DNA of 64,000 nucleotides from Bacillus carboniphilus (GTDB lineage: Bacteria; Bacillota; Bacilli; Bacillales; JAIVKR01), in contig NZ_CP129013.1 in assembly GCF_020524035.2 (NCBI RefSeq), positions 806,001 through 870,000 of the forward strand, given 5' to 3'. The notes beneath the pieces were generated by a model that was given only the letters and a program-made list of their open reading frames with translations, was not told where the DNA came from and searched no databases. Positions 28,801 through 38,123 of the stretch are shown in pieces. Each line of letters begins with the position of its first letter. Within the stretch, counting starts at the first letter, position 1. Position numbers and translations under genes: made by a program.

Positions 28801-28851
28801 AAGACATCCTTTAAAAATCTAGATGGATTAACGTTTCAAGATGAGGTATGA
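25822..28851 (+). CDS. 1009-aa GNAT acetyltransferase fused to a large beta-sandwich region
   Basis: Residues ~5-155 are a GNAT N-acetyltransferase: LFLALEEDKVVGYCSL (beta4), LNVRPDYHGRKIGKMLVLHAV (acetyl-CoA-binding motif A) and YTWPGNTKAVPLYKRCGF (motif B). The following ~850 residues are beta-rich with no signal peptide. The stretch around residues 780-930 (DGVEWFDHSFP, KAWWNPWSGGLFSS) has the look of a galactose-mutarotase-like or glycoside-enzyme supersandwich; that is inference. The next gene, an amidohydrolase, starts 4 bp after the stop, so the pair is one transcriptional and probably functional unit. The acceptor substrate is unknown; a sugar or modified amino acid is plausible. Confidence 0.8.
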   Translation: MEKILKPIKIVEYSENLADAVADMWNNSNEGWGGSTNQTTAEEVRIAEANSSNLKLFLALEEDKVVGYCSLSEYREDSGSLYIPLLNVRPDYHGRKIGKMLVLHAVNETIQRGWPRVDLYTWPGNTKAVPLYKRCGFFWEDRDDTTHLMNFIPSVMQTEVVQPYFNKVDWYNASQREIQVVPDGLEEGSYTYFEYRWFDESAGSLRMQFEKSGRGLRLIETDDYIIEAKIANFELICNGKYAVQFHIKNKSTQPLSFKLKGKDVDNIHFPINENIMIEDEKLIERSFQLRVFVEEQSPWRTHPSVQTDIWINGMKATFGVGIKPILPSAIKAKASASYIGEETEFYLDIENQSHKNQTFSFTLPTSDVVQIHEPSISIQLAGKERTSLPISMTLTQYGFYSPELSIDVVDQEGNSQTFNKKIGIGFPGIGGQFFGECDEYWHMYNGLNHAVYRKFNNEFIVGRKVSNNHPTRIMSPKLGKPYSDEFSKAKPVQVETIIKGSTTILKVHLLSLKYLNILLTQVFKLYAEGFVESYFEVKNKGKENINDLFVQQPVFHKLDQTILSYNNEIVQQDQSQSWYDEWITEKVTENWLFSQSAPYPVGFCWAKDTKMQFNNWYFYFEHNIEELDGEEILKTSPFFMTLGAMQTWQELRQFALKQEKDDVSSAVFEVLCNNGNPVIAGEKWTVEAIQKKSITSERKLEVLLEGKEWYGNDKLTIPIEKQGQLIFPLISGRENHNHFKKQEMLMKPRNDSVSIHKDAVYTVSNGTMVLKASNEFYPCLFSLKKDGVEWFDHSFPLLTAKAWWNPWSGGLFSSFSDISFRSLQKESSRMSEAKVKDSWGNVWSGIKMTTSFEKNEHYKGLMVDQYFLLLSGVPVLAHMSRIHQHTGRFLQKNWGSFLSLKPCKKLDDCYLEHDDKVIYAGNTEIETKISKRHVFSCNNVNDALTVIGRHEEHHAYLNKEIMAQWMDQEIKMKDGDCIMTKPLFLVISDQNLLKTSFKNLDGLTFQDEV

Positions 28852-28855
28852 AGAG

Positions 28856-29713
28856 ATGAAAATCATTGACGCACATATCCATTTCTCTTCAATTAATAGT
28901 TTTAAAAAGACGGGCGACAACTACTCAAAAGTTGATTATAGTGAGGATGGTTTATTGAAAGAATTTGAAAAAACGAACGTAGTTTTAGGGATTGCAATGG
29001 GGGTGACAGAAACAAACCAACAAGGGTTTCCATCAAACGATGCCCAAACACCGATGGGGATTGATTTAAATGCACCTATTCCAAAGAACATCGTATATTG
29101 TCCAGGTGTGAATCCTTATACATTATCTCAAGAATCATTAAAAATTCTTGAGAAAGAAGTTCAAAAAGACAATGTTGTAGGAATCAAAATCTATTTAGGA
29201 TATTATCCTTTTTATGCTTATGATGATGTCTATAAGCCTGTATATGAAATCGCTGCAAAATACGGTCTTCCAGTAGTCTTTCATACTGGAGATACATACT
29301 CTGAGAGAGGATTACTAAAGTATTCACATCCTCTAACATTGGACGAGGTCGCAGTCTTCAATCGAGATGTGTCCTTTGTGATGGCTCATTTAGGAGACCC
29401 TTGGGTTCTTGATGGGGCAGAGGTTGTCTATAAAAACGCCAATATGTATGCGGATTTATCAGGATGGGTAGTCGGGACAAAAGAAACAATAGATGCTCAC
29501 TTGCAGACGAATTTTTTTGATCATATTAAACACGCCATTACGTTTTGCGATCATTATGACAAGCTTTTGTTTGGAACAGATTGGCCGCTTGTTCCTATTC
29601 AAGCGTATGTAGATTTAATTAAACGGTTTGTACCAGAACAATATCATGAAGACGTTTTTTACAATAACGCTTGCAAAGTGTTCCCAAAAATTAAACCAAT
29701 TATTGGTGACTAA
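28856..29713 (+). CDS. Metal-dependent amidohydrolase (amidohydrolase_2/ACMSD-like)
   Basis: The ~285-aa product begins KIIDAHIHFSS (HxH metal ligands of the TIM-barrel). It also has the lysine-containing strand VVGIKIYLGYYP, PVVFHTGDTYSE (His), SFVMAHLGDPW (His) and LLFGTDWPLVP (catalytic Asp near the C-terminus), so all ligands of the amidohydrolase_2 superfamily are present. ATG 28856 starts 4 bp after the GNAT fusion gene, using GAGG within that gene's end. The substrate is unknown. A strong terminator follows, so this two-gene unit ends here. Confidence 0.82.
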   Translation: MKIIDAHIHFSSINSFKKTGDNYSKVDYSEDGLLKEFEKTNVVLGIAMGVTETNQQGFPSNDAQTPMGIDLNAPIPKNIVYCPGVNPYTLSQESLKILEKEVQKDNVVGIKIYLGYYPFYAYDDVYKPVYEIAAKYGLPVVFHTGDTYSERGLLKYSHPLTLDEVAVFNRDVSFVMAHLGDPWVLDGAEVVYKNANMYADLSGWVVGTKETIDAHLQTNFFDHIKHAITFCDHYDKLLFGTDWPLVPIQAYVDLIKRFVPEQYHEDVFYNNACKVFPKIKPIIGD

Positions 29714-29724
29714 TTCTATACCTT

Positions 29725-29770
29725 AAAAAGGTTTGAACCTCTCCTATAAAGAGGGGATCAAGCCTTTTTT
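29725..29770 (+). terminator. Terminator of the GNAT-amidohydrolase unit
   Basis: AGGTTTGA pairs with TCAAGCCT around a second small stem (CCTCT/AGAGG), followed by six T. Confidence 0.8.
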
Positions 29771-29869
29771 ACGATGAACATATGAGCAAAAAACTTACAA
29801 TCGCTCACTTTCCCATGGTAAAGTAAGGATGAAAGTAACTATTTCTTTACGAAAGGGGCTAACTATTTA

Positions 29870-30739
29870 ATGAAAATCTTAGTTTTAGGAGGCACGCGTT
29901 TTTTTGGGAAAAGACTAGTAGATCTATTAATAGAAGAAGGTCATGACGTCACGATTGTAACGAGGGGAATAACAGCTGATTCATTTGGAAAAATGGTACA
30001 GCGAATGAAAGTCGACAGAGAAGATAAAATTCAACTTAAACAGGCCATTGGCGACCAAAAATGGGATGTCGTTTACGATAATATCTGCTATTCTCCTCAA
30101 ACGGCTTTAGAAGCATGTGAGCTGTTTAAAGGGAAAGTTAGTCATTACATTTTCACTTCTTCCTTGTCTGTTTACCATAGTCAAAAAGAAAAGTTAACAG
30201 AACAAGACTTCAATCCTTATACATATCCCATTGAACAAGGACCTAAAGAAAACTTTTCATATAGTGAAGGAAAGCGATTAGCTGAGGCTGTTTTTTATCA
30301 GCAGGCTGAATTTCCTGTTAGTGCGGTTCGTTTTCCGATTGTTCTTGGTACAGATGATTATACGAAAAGGTTACACTTCCATATTGACCACGTAAAAGAG
30401 GACTTACCAATTGGTGTTCCGAATAAAGATGCCGTTATGTCTTATATTCAATCTGATGAAGCCGCTCAATTTTTACAATGGCTTAGTAAAAGTAGAATTG
30501 AAGGACCCATTAATGCATGCTCAAATGGAGAGCTTTCATTAAAAGAGATATTAACTTTAATTGAAAGAGAAGTAGGAAAAACGGCAATCATACAAGATGA
30601 AACCAATAAGCAGAACCAATCTCCTTTTGGTGCAAAAGAAAATAATGTGATGGCAAACGACAAGGCGAAAGAGGCTGGGTTTGAGTTTAACGATTTACAT
30701 GAATGGTTTCCTAGGCTTGTAGGAGAACTAGCCGAATAG
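29870..30739 (+). CDS. NAD-dependent epimerase/dehydratase family protein
   Basis: This is a 289-aa extended short-chain dehydrogenase. The N-terminal LVLGGTRFFGKRL is the variant Rossmann motif typical of the GGTRFxG subgroup. FTSSLSVYHS and YSEGKRLAE follow (the Tyr-x-x-x-Lys catalytic pair appears as YSEGK). It probably acts on a nucleotide sugar or a related diol, but the subgroup is poorly characterised. AAAGGGG precedes ATG 29870. It is monocistronic. Confidence 0.82.
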   Translation: MKILVLGGTRFFGKRLVDLLIEEGHDVTIVTRGITADSFGKMVQRMKVDREDKIQLKQAIGDQKWDVVYDNICYSPQTALEACELFKGKVSHYIFTSSLSVYHSQKEKLTEQDFNPYTYPIEQGPKENFSYSEGKRLAEAVFYQQAEFPVSAVRFPIVLGTDDYTKRLHFHIDHVKEDLPIGVPNKDAVMSYIQSDEAAQFLQWLSKSRIEGPINACSNGELSLKEILTLIEREVGKTAIIQDETNKQNQSPFGAKENNVMANDKAKEAGFEFNDLHEWFPRLVGELAE

Positions 30740-30785
30740 AAGAAGAGAGAATCAACACCCATACAAAAGATAGCCTCTAAAGGAT

Positions 30786-30828
30786 AAAAAAAAAATAGCT
30801 GTCATAAAGGTTTTTAGACAGCTATTTT
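30786..30828. terminator. Bidirectional terminator
   Basis: AATAGCTGTC (30794-30803) pairs with GACAGCTATT (30817-30826), with A-runs on the left and T-runs on the right, between convergent genes. Confidence 0.8.
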
Positions 30829-30861
30829 CGAATTTATATTGAAACTGCATATAAGCTTCTC

Positions 30862-31722
30862 TTATTTTTCTCTCCAAAAGACTCCAATTGTCCCTTTTCC
30901 AGAATGAGTTCCTAATGATGGGCTTAACATACTAATTCTTGTTTTTATATTTGGATATTTTTCTTTCAGTGTCTTTTTCCATTCAAGAGCTCTCTGTTCA
31001 CAGGCACTATGGGCAATATAAATATCACTAGCAATCGTGCCATTTTGAATCTTTTCAAAAATAGTTTCTAACACTTTTTTTTCAGCTTTTCTCATCGTTC
31101 TCACTTTTTGTTTCAATAACATTAAGCCATCTTCAACAGATATTATCGGTTTAATATTTAATAAATTCCCTAAAAAAAACTGACGATTAGACAATCGCCC
31201 ACTTTTTCGAAACTGCTCTAGATTTCCAATCAATAACAATGCTTTCATTTTATCTGCCATTTTCGATAAGGTGTCGGCAATTCCAGAACTATTTAAGCCA
31301 CTTTCTTGTAACTTAATCCCTTGCATAAGTAAGTCATACATACCACCTACACCCGTTTTAGAATCAATGGCAAGTAAAGGGAAGCCAACTATTTCAGCTG
31401 CTTGAACGGACGTATTATAAGTTCCACTTAGTTTACTAGATATATGAACAGCTATGCCAATTTCGTATTCATCTTTTAAACTCTCATAAAAAGAAACGAA
31501 CTCTCCTAAGGAAGGTTGGCTAGTTGATAGATCACTAGAACCATCTATTGACTCATAAAATTGTTCAGCCGAAATGTCAACGCCATCTTTATATACATTT
31601 CCGTCATGAATAATCGTGACCGGGATAATATGAATATTCATTTTTTCTGCTACTTCTTTTGGTATACAGGCTACGCTATCTGTAATCCAAGCAATTGGTT
31701 GTTTATGTGAAATAGGAAACAC
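30862..31722 (-). CDS. DegV-family fatty-acid-binding protein
   Basis: The ~287-aa protein shows IAWITDSVACIPKEVAEK, the paired TSQPS and SSKLSGTYN motifs that hold the fatty-acid carboxylate, and the C-terminal PSLGTHSGKGTIGV, all typical of DegV/FakB. In Firmicutes these proteins present fatty acids to the kinase FakA. The start is uncertain. A longer frame to TTG 31770 begins only 4 nt from a TATAAT (31775-31780) and so is unlikely. GTG 31722 is in frame but has AAAGG too close. An ATT six codons later fits the spacing better. Confidence 0.85.
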   Translation of the reverse strand: MFPISHKQPIAWITDSVACIPKEVAEKMNIHIIPVTIIHDGNVYKDGVDISAEQFYESIDGSSDLSTSQPSLGEFVSFYESLKDEYEIGIAVHISSKLSGTYNTSVQAAEIVGFPLLAIDSKTGVGGMYDLLMQGIKLQESGLNSSGIADTLSKMADKMKALLLIGNLEQFRKSGRLSNRQFFLGNLLNIKPIISVEDGLMLLKQKVRTMRKAEKKVLETIFEKIQNGTIASDIYIAHSACEQRALEWKKTLKEKYPNIKTRISMLSPSLGTHSGKGTIGVFWREK

Positions 31723-31995
31723 ACCCTTTTTATAGTTATAGACTGAGAAGTTAATGAAAAATTTTATCAAATGTATTATAGTATAAAACTTTCAAGATAG
31801 GTATGAGAAGAAAAGGAAATTGCTTCTTTAAATATATTTGATCATGGCATTATATTCGAATAAATCTGCATATCAAAAAGCAGCGAAGAAAAAATAGATG
31901 AACAGAAAATAAAATTGAAGCATACTGATTGTGATTCATTTCACATGAATACTCTCCCGTTTCATTTAAAATGTTCAATCAGGGAGGGGAAAACT

Positions 31996-33106
31996 GTGAG
32001 AAATTTTAACCAAGATCCATTCATCGTGATATGGGAGTTAACACGAGCATGTCAGCTTAAATGTTTACATTGTCGTGCTGAAGCACAGTATAAAAAAGAT
32101 CCAAATGAATTGACCTTTGAAGAAGGGGAAAAACCTAATTGATCAAATTGATCAAATGAATCAACCACTCCTCGTTTTTACGGGTGGAGACCCTTTAATG
32201 AGAGATGATGTTTTTGAATTGGCTGATTATGCTATTAAAAAAGGGATACGAGTGTCCATGACGTCAAGTGCAACCACTCTTGTCACGAGAGAAGCAGTTA
32301 AAAAGGCAAAAGATGTAGGTGTTTCAAGGTGGGCATTTAGTCTAGATGGACCGACTGCTAAAGTACATGATCACTTCAGAGGTGTGGATGGTCCGTTTGA
32401 GTTAACGATGGATGTGATTAACTATTTACACGAATTTGATTTACCTCTGCAAATTAATACCGTTATCTCGAAATATAATATGGATGTTCTCGAAGAAATG
32501 GCACAATTAGTAGGGGATTTGAAGTGTGTTCTTTGGAGCGTTTTCTTTTTAGTCCCAACTGGGAGAGGGCAGCAGTCAGACATGATCTCGCCACTTCAAC
32601 ATGAACAAGTCTTTAAATGGTTGTATAAAAAAAGCAAACAAGTTCCATTTGATATTAAAACGACTGCCGGACAACATTATCGACGGGTGGTTCTACAGCA
32701 AAAAATGAAGGAGGAGCATACGAAAAGTATTTTATACGATCATGTGTTAAATAAGGGATTAACAGGACAAGTAGATGGGTTAGGAAGAGCGCCAAAAGGT
32801 GTCAATGATGGAAACGGCTGTTTATTTATTTCACATACTGGAGATGTTTATCCAAGTGGTTTATTACCATTAAAAACAGGCAATGTAAAAGAAACGCCAT
32901 TAGCGTCAATTTATCGAGAATCCCCCGTTTTTCAAGGGTTAAGAGACCCAGACCGATATTCAGGAAAATGTGGCGTTTGCGAGTATCATTACATATGTGG
33001 TGGCTCAAGATCTCGAACTTATGCGATCACAGGTGATTACTTAGCAAGTGAGCCTTATTGTATCTATATTCCTAAAGCGATGAGACACGAGAAAGTGAAT
33101 AGTTAA
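31996..33106 (+). pseudogene. Radical SAM/SPASM protein, one frameshift
   Basis: The N-terminus has the radical SAM cluster motif TRACQLKCLHC (CxxxCxxC), then VFTGGDPLMR (the GGE-like SAM motif). The C-terminus has a SPASM-type Cys set, CGVCEYHYICGG. It resembles the AhbD/NirJ and TIGR04053 groups that act on heme precursors or peptides. An extra G in the run 32125-32128 breaks the frame after residue ~44; removing it joins EEGKNLIDQ seamlessly. Start GTG 31996 is preceded by AGGGAGGGG. All motifs are intact, so the lesion could be technical. Confidence 0.82.
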
Positions 33107-33119
33107 ATAGGATCAATTT

Positions 33120-33154
33120 ACCCTCTAGTTTTCAATAGCTGTGAGGGTTTTTTT
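33120..33154 (+). terminator. Terminator after the radical SAM gene
   Basis: ACCCTC pairs with GAGGGT, followed by seven T. It separates the radical SAM gene from the glycosyltransferase. Confidence 0.75.
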
Positions 33155-33231
33155 GTTCGTAAAAGTCATATTGTTGCTTTGATGACCGTATGTTGATACT
33201 AATTGTCTGTTATCTAGGGAGGAGCAAACGA

Positions 33232-34056
33232 ATGAAGGTGTATTACTCTTGTTTTGTTGATGTTCACCCAAAGTTTCAATATCAATGCTGGATTTGGATA
33301 CATTCGTTATTAAAATTAGCAAAGATAGCTCCTGAATGTATATGGGTTCATTACAGAAAAGGGGTTGATGAACTATTTTTAGAAAAAATTGCTTCTTTTC
33401 GAATAAACACGAAAGAATTAGATTGCATGCATGAACAAAAGGAATTAACGAAAATAACACAGCTAGCAAATAAACGATTTGAAGAAGCTGATGTCATTGT
33501 CTTAATGGATACGGATATGATCATGACAACAAGTATTCATGATAAAATTGATTGTCATTTTATTAGTGGGAAAGTTGTTGATTTTCCTAATCCAAAGATT
33601 TCTATCTTGGATGAACTGTTCATTCAAGCAGAGTTAAGTAACTCGTTGGGTGTGATTAAAGCAGATTTTAGTCAGGAAATCACTTATAAAGGTTATTTAA
33701 ATCGTGGACTCTATATCATACCTAAAAAATTCATTTCAACTATTTTTAAAGGATGGAACAAATGGGCATTATGGCTAGTGGAAAACAAAGCATTATTAAA
33801 AAAAGACCACAACTTTTTGTTTGAGCAAGTAAGCTTTTGTCTGACTATCCATGAAAACAATCTTCCTGTTAATCATCTCTCCAGTATTTATAATTATCCC
33901 TTAGATCATCATTCTTCTAAAATAGGATCCCCTATCATTATTCGCTACCATAAAACTCTAGATCAACCTAAATTACTTCCCATTCCACCAAATGCTAATC
34001 AATCCTATAAAAACTGTTTAAAGAAAGTAAATGAGATGATCGGGGGGTCAATTTGA
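33232..34056 (+). CDS. Probable GT-A-type glycosyltransferase
   Basis: The 274-aa product has a short Rossmann-like start (MKVYYSCFVDVHPKF) and a clear metal-binding DxD in ADVIVLMDTDMIM near residue 85, typical of GT-A glycosyltransferases. LNRGLYIIPKKF and a C-terminal RYHKT region fit an acceptor-side loop. The family is not identified. ATG 33232 follows GGGAGGAG. Its stop overlaps the TTG start of the next gene (TTGA), so both are translated together; this suggests the sugar it adds is then methylated or sulfated. Confidence 0.6.
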   Translation: MKVYYSCFVDVHPKFQYQCWIWIHSLLKLAKIAPECIWVHYRKGVDELFLEKIASFRINTKELDCMHEQKELTKITQLANKRFEEADVIVLMDTDMIMTTSIHDKIDCHFISGKVVDFPNPKISILDELFIQAELSNSLGVIKADFSQEITYKGYLNRGLYIIPKKFISTIFKGWNKWALWLVENKALLKKDHNFLFEQVSFCLTIHENNLPVNHLSSIYNYPLDHHSSKIGSPIIIRYHKTLDQPKLLPIPPNANQSYKNCLKKVNEMIGGSI

Positions 34057-36377
34057 CAATAGTACCTTCTGGAATTATCGTTATCGAGCAAATCCAGACC
34101 TTGGTTCAGGTATTGGCAGTAGAGGAGAAAACCTTCAAATAAAAAGAAACTATTTAAGAAAACTAGACATAGAGAAGGGGAGCGTTTTAGATGTCGGCTG
34201 CGGCGACCTTCAAGTTATGAAAGACTTTAATATCCAATCTTATTTAGGGATAGACTCAAGTGAAGAAGCTTTGTCTCTGGCTAAACAGAAAAAACCTGAA
34301 TGGACGTTTATAAAAGCAGGAAGCATCCCTGTTCATCAAATAACGCCTAGAGATGTGGTCATTTGTTTTGACGTATTAATTCATCAAAAAAGAAGAGAGG
34401 ATTTTGGTTGACCTTATTCACTTTATCATCAAAAAAACGAAAAAGAGGCTTCTTGTTTCTGGTTACACGGTTAAAGAACTTCATCATGAAACCAATCATA
34501 TGCTTCAATTCCATCAGCCTCTACCAGAAGCGATCAAACAACATAAAAAATTCGAAAGTGTGATGAGATTGTTTAAAATAAATGATACAGACTATTATGC
34601 TTGCGATGTAAAACTAGATCGAACGTACTGGAAAGAAAAACTGACGAATATTTTTTTAGAGCAGGTTCCTATCTTAAAAGGTAAGAAGATTTATCTCCAT
34701 ATTGGAACTCCTAAGACAGGAACAAGTTCTTTACAAGAGATGCTATTTCAGCATAGAGAGCAACTAGGAAAACACGGAATTATTTATCCCCGTTTTGAAA
34801 GCGATTTTAAGCACCAACACTTAGTTGATTTAATGAAAAGAAGTGATTGGCTTGGGTTTGTGAATTTTTTCGAAAAAATCTCTAATCAGATAAATAATTG
34901 TAAAACGGTTGTTCTTTCTAGTGAAGATTTTTATCATCATACAGCTGAATTTAGCGATATATCAATGCTTTTTTGGCAAGTGGTAGACCATGTTGCCGAA
35001 TTAACCGTCATTGCATATGTAAGAAATCAGATCGATTATTTAGAGTCTTTTTATCGTCAATATATTATTAACCCTAAAGATGGATCAAGTTTATTTGGAA
35101 GAGATTTTACTCTCGATGATTTTATAGAGCTAGAAAAGGTTAAAAGAAATTTAAATTATGAACAAAGTTTCAGTAGATGGGCAAAAGTTATAAAAAGGGG
35201 GCAATTACGATTAAGACCCTATTCTACAAATGTATGTGAAGACTTTTTAAATGTTTTGAAAGTAAAAACAGAAGGTATTGAAATAAACATAAGAAGGAGT
35301 TCTCGTTTACCTACTCATGCGATAGAAATAGTCAGAAGAGCGAATGCCTATTTAAATAGCACCTCACAAATAAAACTTGTCGAAGAGGTAAGGAAAACTC
35401 AGAGTAACTATCCGTATGAATGGAAAGAAGAACTGTTGAAAAATTGTAGTCGCTTCTTAGATAAACGTTCATTAGTCAAATTAACAGAAGATGTGAATGG
35501 TGTTGCTAATCACTTTAGGAAATCTAATTTTATGACAGATAATGTTAACAACAGGATTGTTCAAGATTATTTTGATGGGAATGAGCGATTGATTAAAAAG
35601 TGGCCAAAACTTGCTTCTGTTCTAAGAGAGCCATACTTAACAATGGTCGAAGCTTCATCAGGGGCTCCTAATGATATGTCAAATGAAGCCATTAAAGAAG
35701 CGATGGTTCTTGTAGAGTATCCTAAAGAATTTATTCAAGTCGTAAATAAATCCAGAGAATTATTTGGATGGTACACAAAGCATTTTCCAAGGATTTTCGA
35801 ATATCCTTGGCTATTAACTAAATTATCTGGAAACATAAACGGAAAGAAAATCGCTGAAATAGGATCAGGACTTTCACCAATGCCCCTTTTATTTGCAGAA
35901 GGGGGTGCGATGGTCACCACAATTGATAATCATGAAGTGATACGAAAAAGCAATCAACTAAAAAATGCAAACGAATGGGGTTTTTTTGATTATAGCCTAG
36001 TAAATCAAAATATTCGTTCATTAAATGAAACGATGACCATTCATACCTTCGCTCCAGATTTTTTTGATTACTGGTATTCAATTAGTGTAGTTGAACATGT
36101 ACCAGCAAAAATAAGAAGAGATCTTTTAGAGATGATAAGCGACACGTTAAAAGATAATGGAAAACTATACTTGACAGTGGATTTACAAAAAAACTCAAGG
36201 GATTTATGGAACTTGTCAGAAGGAAAGGTCGTTGAAGAAAATAGAATTCACGGTACTTTTGAAGACATTGAGAACGAACTTACACAGTTTGGCTTTTCAA
36301 TATTAGAAAAACGAATTATTCATACACCTAATAGTGAAAGAGTGGATATAGGATTAATTGAAGCAAGGTTGAAATAG
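34053..36377 (+). pseudogene. Methyltransferase-sulfotransferase-methyltransferase fusion, two frameshifts
   Basis: Reconstructed through two single-base breaks, this is a ~770-aa three-module protein. Module 1 is a class I SAM methyltransferase (FWNYRYRANPDLGSG, then VLDVGCGDLQ and YLGIDSS). Module 2 is a P-loop sulfotransferase-like domain with IYLHIGTPKTGTSSLQ (PAPS 5'-phosphate loop) and VVLSSEDFYHH. Module 3 is another methyltransferase (KIAEIGSGLSPMPLL, WYSISVVEHVP, GKLYLTVD). One A appears to be missing near 34057-34059, and one extra T lies in 34402-34405. The region from 34404 to the end is a continuous 657-residue frame. It is translationally coupled to the glycosyltransferase. The target is unknown; glycan decoration is inferred. 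Confidence 0.7.
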
Positions 36378-36469
36378 AAGAAATAACCCTAAATCTTGCT
36401 AAAAAAACAAACAATATTTAGGGAGAACCCAAACTGAAAATCTGACACAATAGCCTTGAGGTGATCAGT

Positions 36470-36832
36470 ATGAAATTTAAAAACGGATGCTATTTAGTGT
36501 ATGGATTTGCTCCAGAAGGAACGAATGCAATAAAAGCGAACCAGCAACTTAACAAATGGATAGCTCATCAAAAATTAGGAAAGATCATTTATCATGACCA
36601 CTTTGCTAATCGTCCATTAGGTGGGATTGCGATTTTTGAATTACATTCACAAACAGAACTAGATAATCTTTATCAAGACCTCTTGAAATTGGAATCTGAC
36701 CTCTTTGGATGGACAGTAAATATTCATCGCTTAACCCACAGTAACTCAACTGAACGTTTTGTTTTTCAAACTCAGTATACGTTAAATCAATATAGAGGAG
36801 TGAAAATGAATTATCATTTTGACACTCCGTAA
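36470..36832 (+). CDS. Hypothetical 120-aa protein
   Basis: ATG 36470 follows GAGGTGATC. The product (MKFKNGCYLVYGFAPEGTNA... to ...NYHFDTP) has two beta-alpha-beta-like halves (YLVYGFAPEG and GGIAIFELHSQTELDNLYQDLL), which suggests a ferredoxin-like dimeric alpha/beta-barrel. It has no membrane segment or signal. I do not recognise the family. It lies ~90 bp after the sulfotransferase fusion and ends in a strong terminator, so it may share that transcript. Confidence 0.6.
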   Translation: MKFKNGCYLVYGFAPEGTNAIKANQQLNKWIAHQKLGKIIYHDHFANRPLGGIAIFELHSQTELDNLYQDLLKLESDLFGWTVNIHRLTHSNSTERFVFQTQYTLNQYRGVKMNYHFDTP

Positions 36833-36835
36833 CGA

Positions 36836-36887
36836 AAAAAAGACTATTATAATCACTATTAAAAAGTGATATAATAGTCTTTTTTTT
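36836..36887 (+). terminator. Strong terminator
   Basis: AGACTATTATAATCACT pairs with AGTGATATAATAGTCT (one bulge), followed by eight T. Confidence 0.8.
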
Positions 36888-36894
36888 AGCTATT

Positions 36895-37245
36895 GTATAC
36901 TATATTCAAAAGCAATAAAAACAAGAGGATGGTCTGACAAAGGATCACCCAAATTCGTTAGCAGGTACACTGTAATCTATAGCGTTTTTTTAATGTTACT
37001 TTATCTCCGCTCCTAAATGAATTTTTTTATACGTTCATCAGACTCATCGTCAACATCTGGGAAGATGCCACTATTGTATAATTGAATCCACACATCAGAG
37101 AAGCCTGGTTCTATAAAAATACCAACTCCTTTTTCTTGATAATATCTACTATTAAAATCACCTAAAACGTTGACAACTTCACCCTATGACCAATCTTCAA
37201 CTTTGTCTAGTAGTTGGTTAAATCAAAAGTTGAGATGACCCAAAT
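36895..37245 (-). pseudogene. Endonuclease/exonuclease/phosphatase remnant
   Basis: On the minus strand the decayed frame reads VVNVLGDFNSRYYQEKGVG (the GDFN motif), then FSDVWIQLYNSGIFPDVDDESDER, and, after a frame change, AIDYSVPANEFG and LSDHPLVFIAFEY (the SDHxP catalytic motif). These are the last motifs of the DNase I-like EEP superfamily. Stops and shifts plus the lack of an N-terminus mark it as dead. The remaining stretch to 37460 shows nothing else. Confidence 0.6.
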
Positions 37246-37460
37246 AAAAAAGACTAAAGACAATAACCATTTTCTCATTCTTTCTATGTTTTATTTATTT
37301 TCAAGTTTGAGCACAGTGGATTTTAACTTTTAGACAAACAAATTTAATTAAGATAAAAGGTTTACACTTTATATAAAATGGAGGGAAAGCCAACTAGTAT
37401 GGCGATTTTCAGACGATGTTCATTTCTTTATATAACAAGATTTAGGTAAAATAGCAGCTC

Positions 37461-38018
37461 CTATACTTGCCTGTCCATTTGCACTCTTAATAGTAATGTA
37501 ATGACTAAACGGCTAATAATCCCAATAATTAAAAAGCAAGAAAAATCAATGATTCTTGCAAAGGGTTTTAAATAAGAAAATGCATCAATGTTTACTAACA
37601 ATAATGAATAATATCCAAAGATAAACAACACCGAAAATAACACGTACTCTATTATAAAACTTCTCCAAGAAGAAGTGTGCTGGTATACAAGCATAGCGAA
37701 AAGAGGTCCAATGGTAAAATCACTCCCAAAAAAATTTGGATAAAAGGGTAAAACAGATATGGTTGTTGTCCAAAACCCAAAGAACCAACCAATGGAATCA
37801 TACACAACAAAACTAACTGCTATAAAAGATCCGTAAAGCATTATTTCAATGAATCGCTTCTTATCAACATTGATAAAGAAAACAACATAAGAAATAACTA
37901 AAAGGAAAATAATTAAAAGCCATTGCCATGAAAATAATTCTTGATTTATCCACTTCGACAATATTTCTTTATTTAATTGATCCATTTTTTGAAGCAATTC
38001 ATCATTAATCATCGGCAA
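37461..38018 (-). CDS. CBO0543-family integral membrane protein
   Basis: The 185-aa product has five or so hydrophobic segments. The landmarks FFINVDKKRFIEIMLYG, DSIGWFFGFW and PFYPNFFGSDFTIGPLFAMLVYQ match the pattern of the CBO0543 family, found in spore formers. The role is unknown. GGAGG precedes the starting ATG (38018; the second M at 38012 is possible). Confidence 0.7.
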   Translation of the reverse strand: MPMINDELLQKMDQLNKEILSKWINQELFSWQWLLIIFLLVISYVVFFINVDKKRFIEIMLYGSFIAVSFVVYDSIGWFFGFWTTTISVLPFYPNFFGSDFTIGPLFAMLVYQHTSSWRSFIIEYVLFSVLFIFGYYSLLLVNIDAFSYLKPFARIIDFSCFLIIGIISRLVITLLLRVQMDRQV

Positions 38019-38123
38019 ATCCTCCGTAATATGCTATATACCCTTATTGTTTTCAATATTAAAATTTGTATACAACATGATGTTAGTTTGGATGATTGCA
38101 AATTGATTTAGGAATGAAACTTT

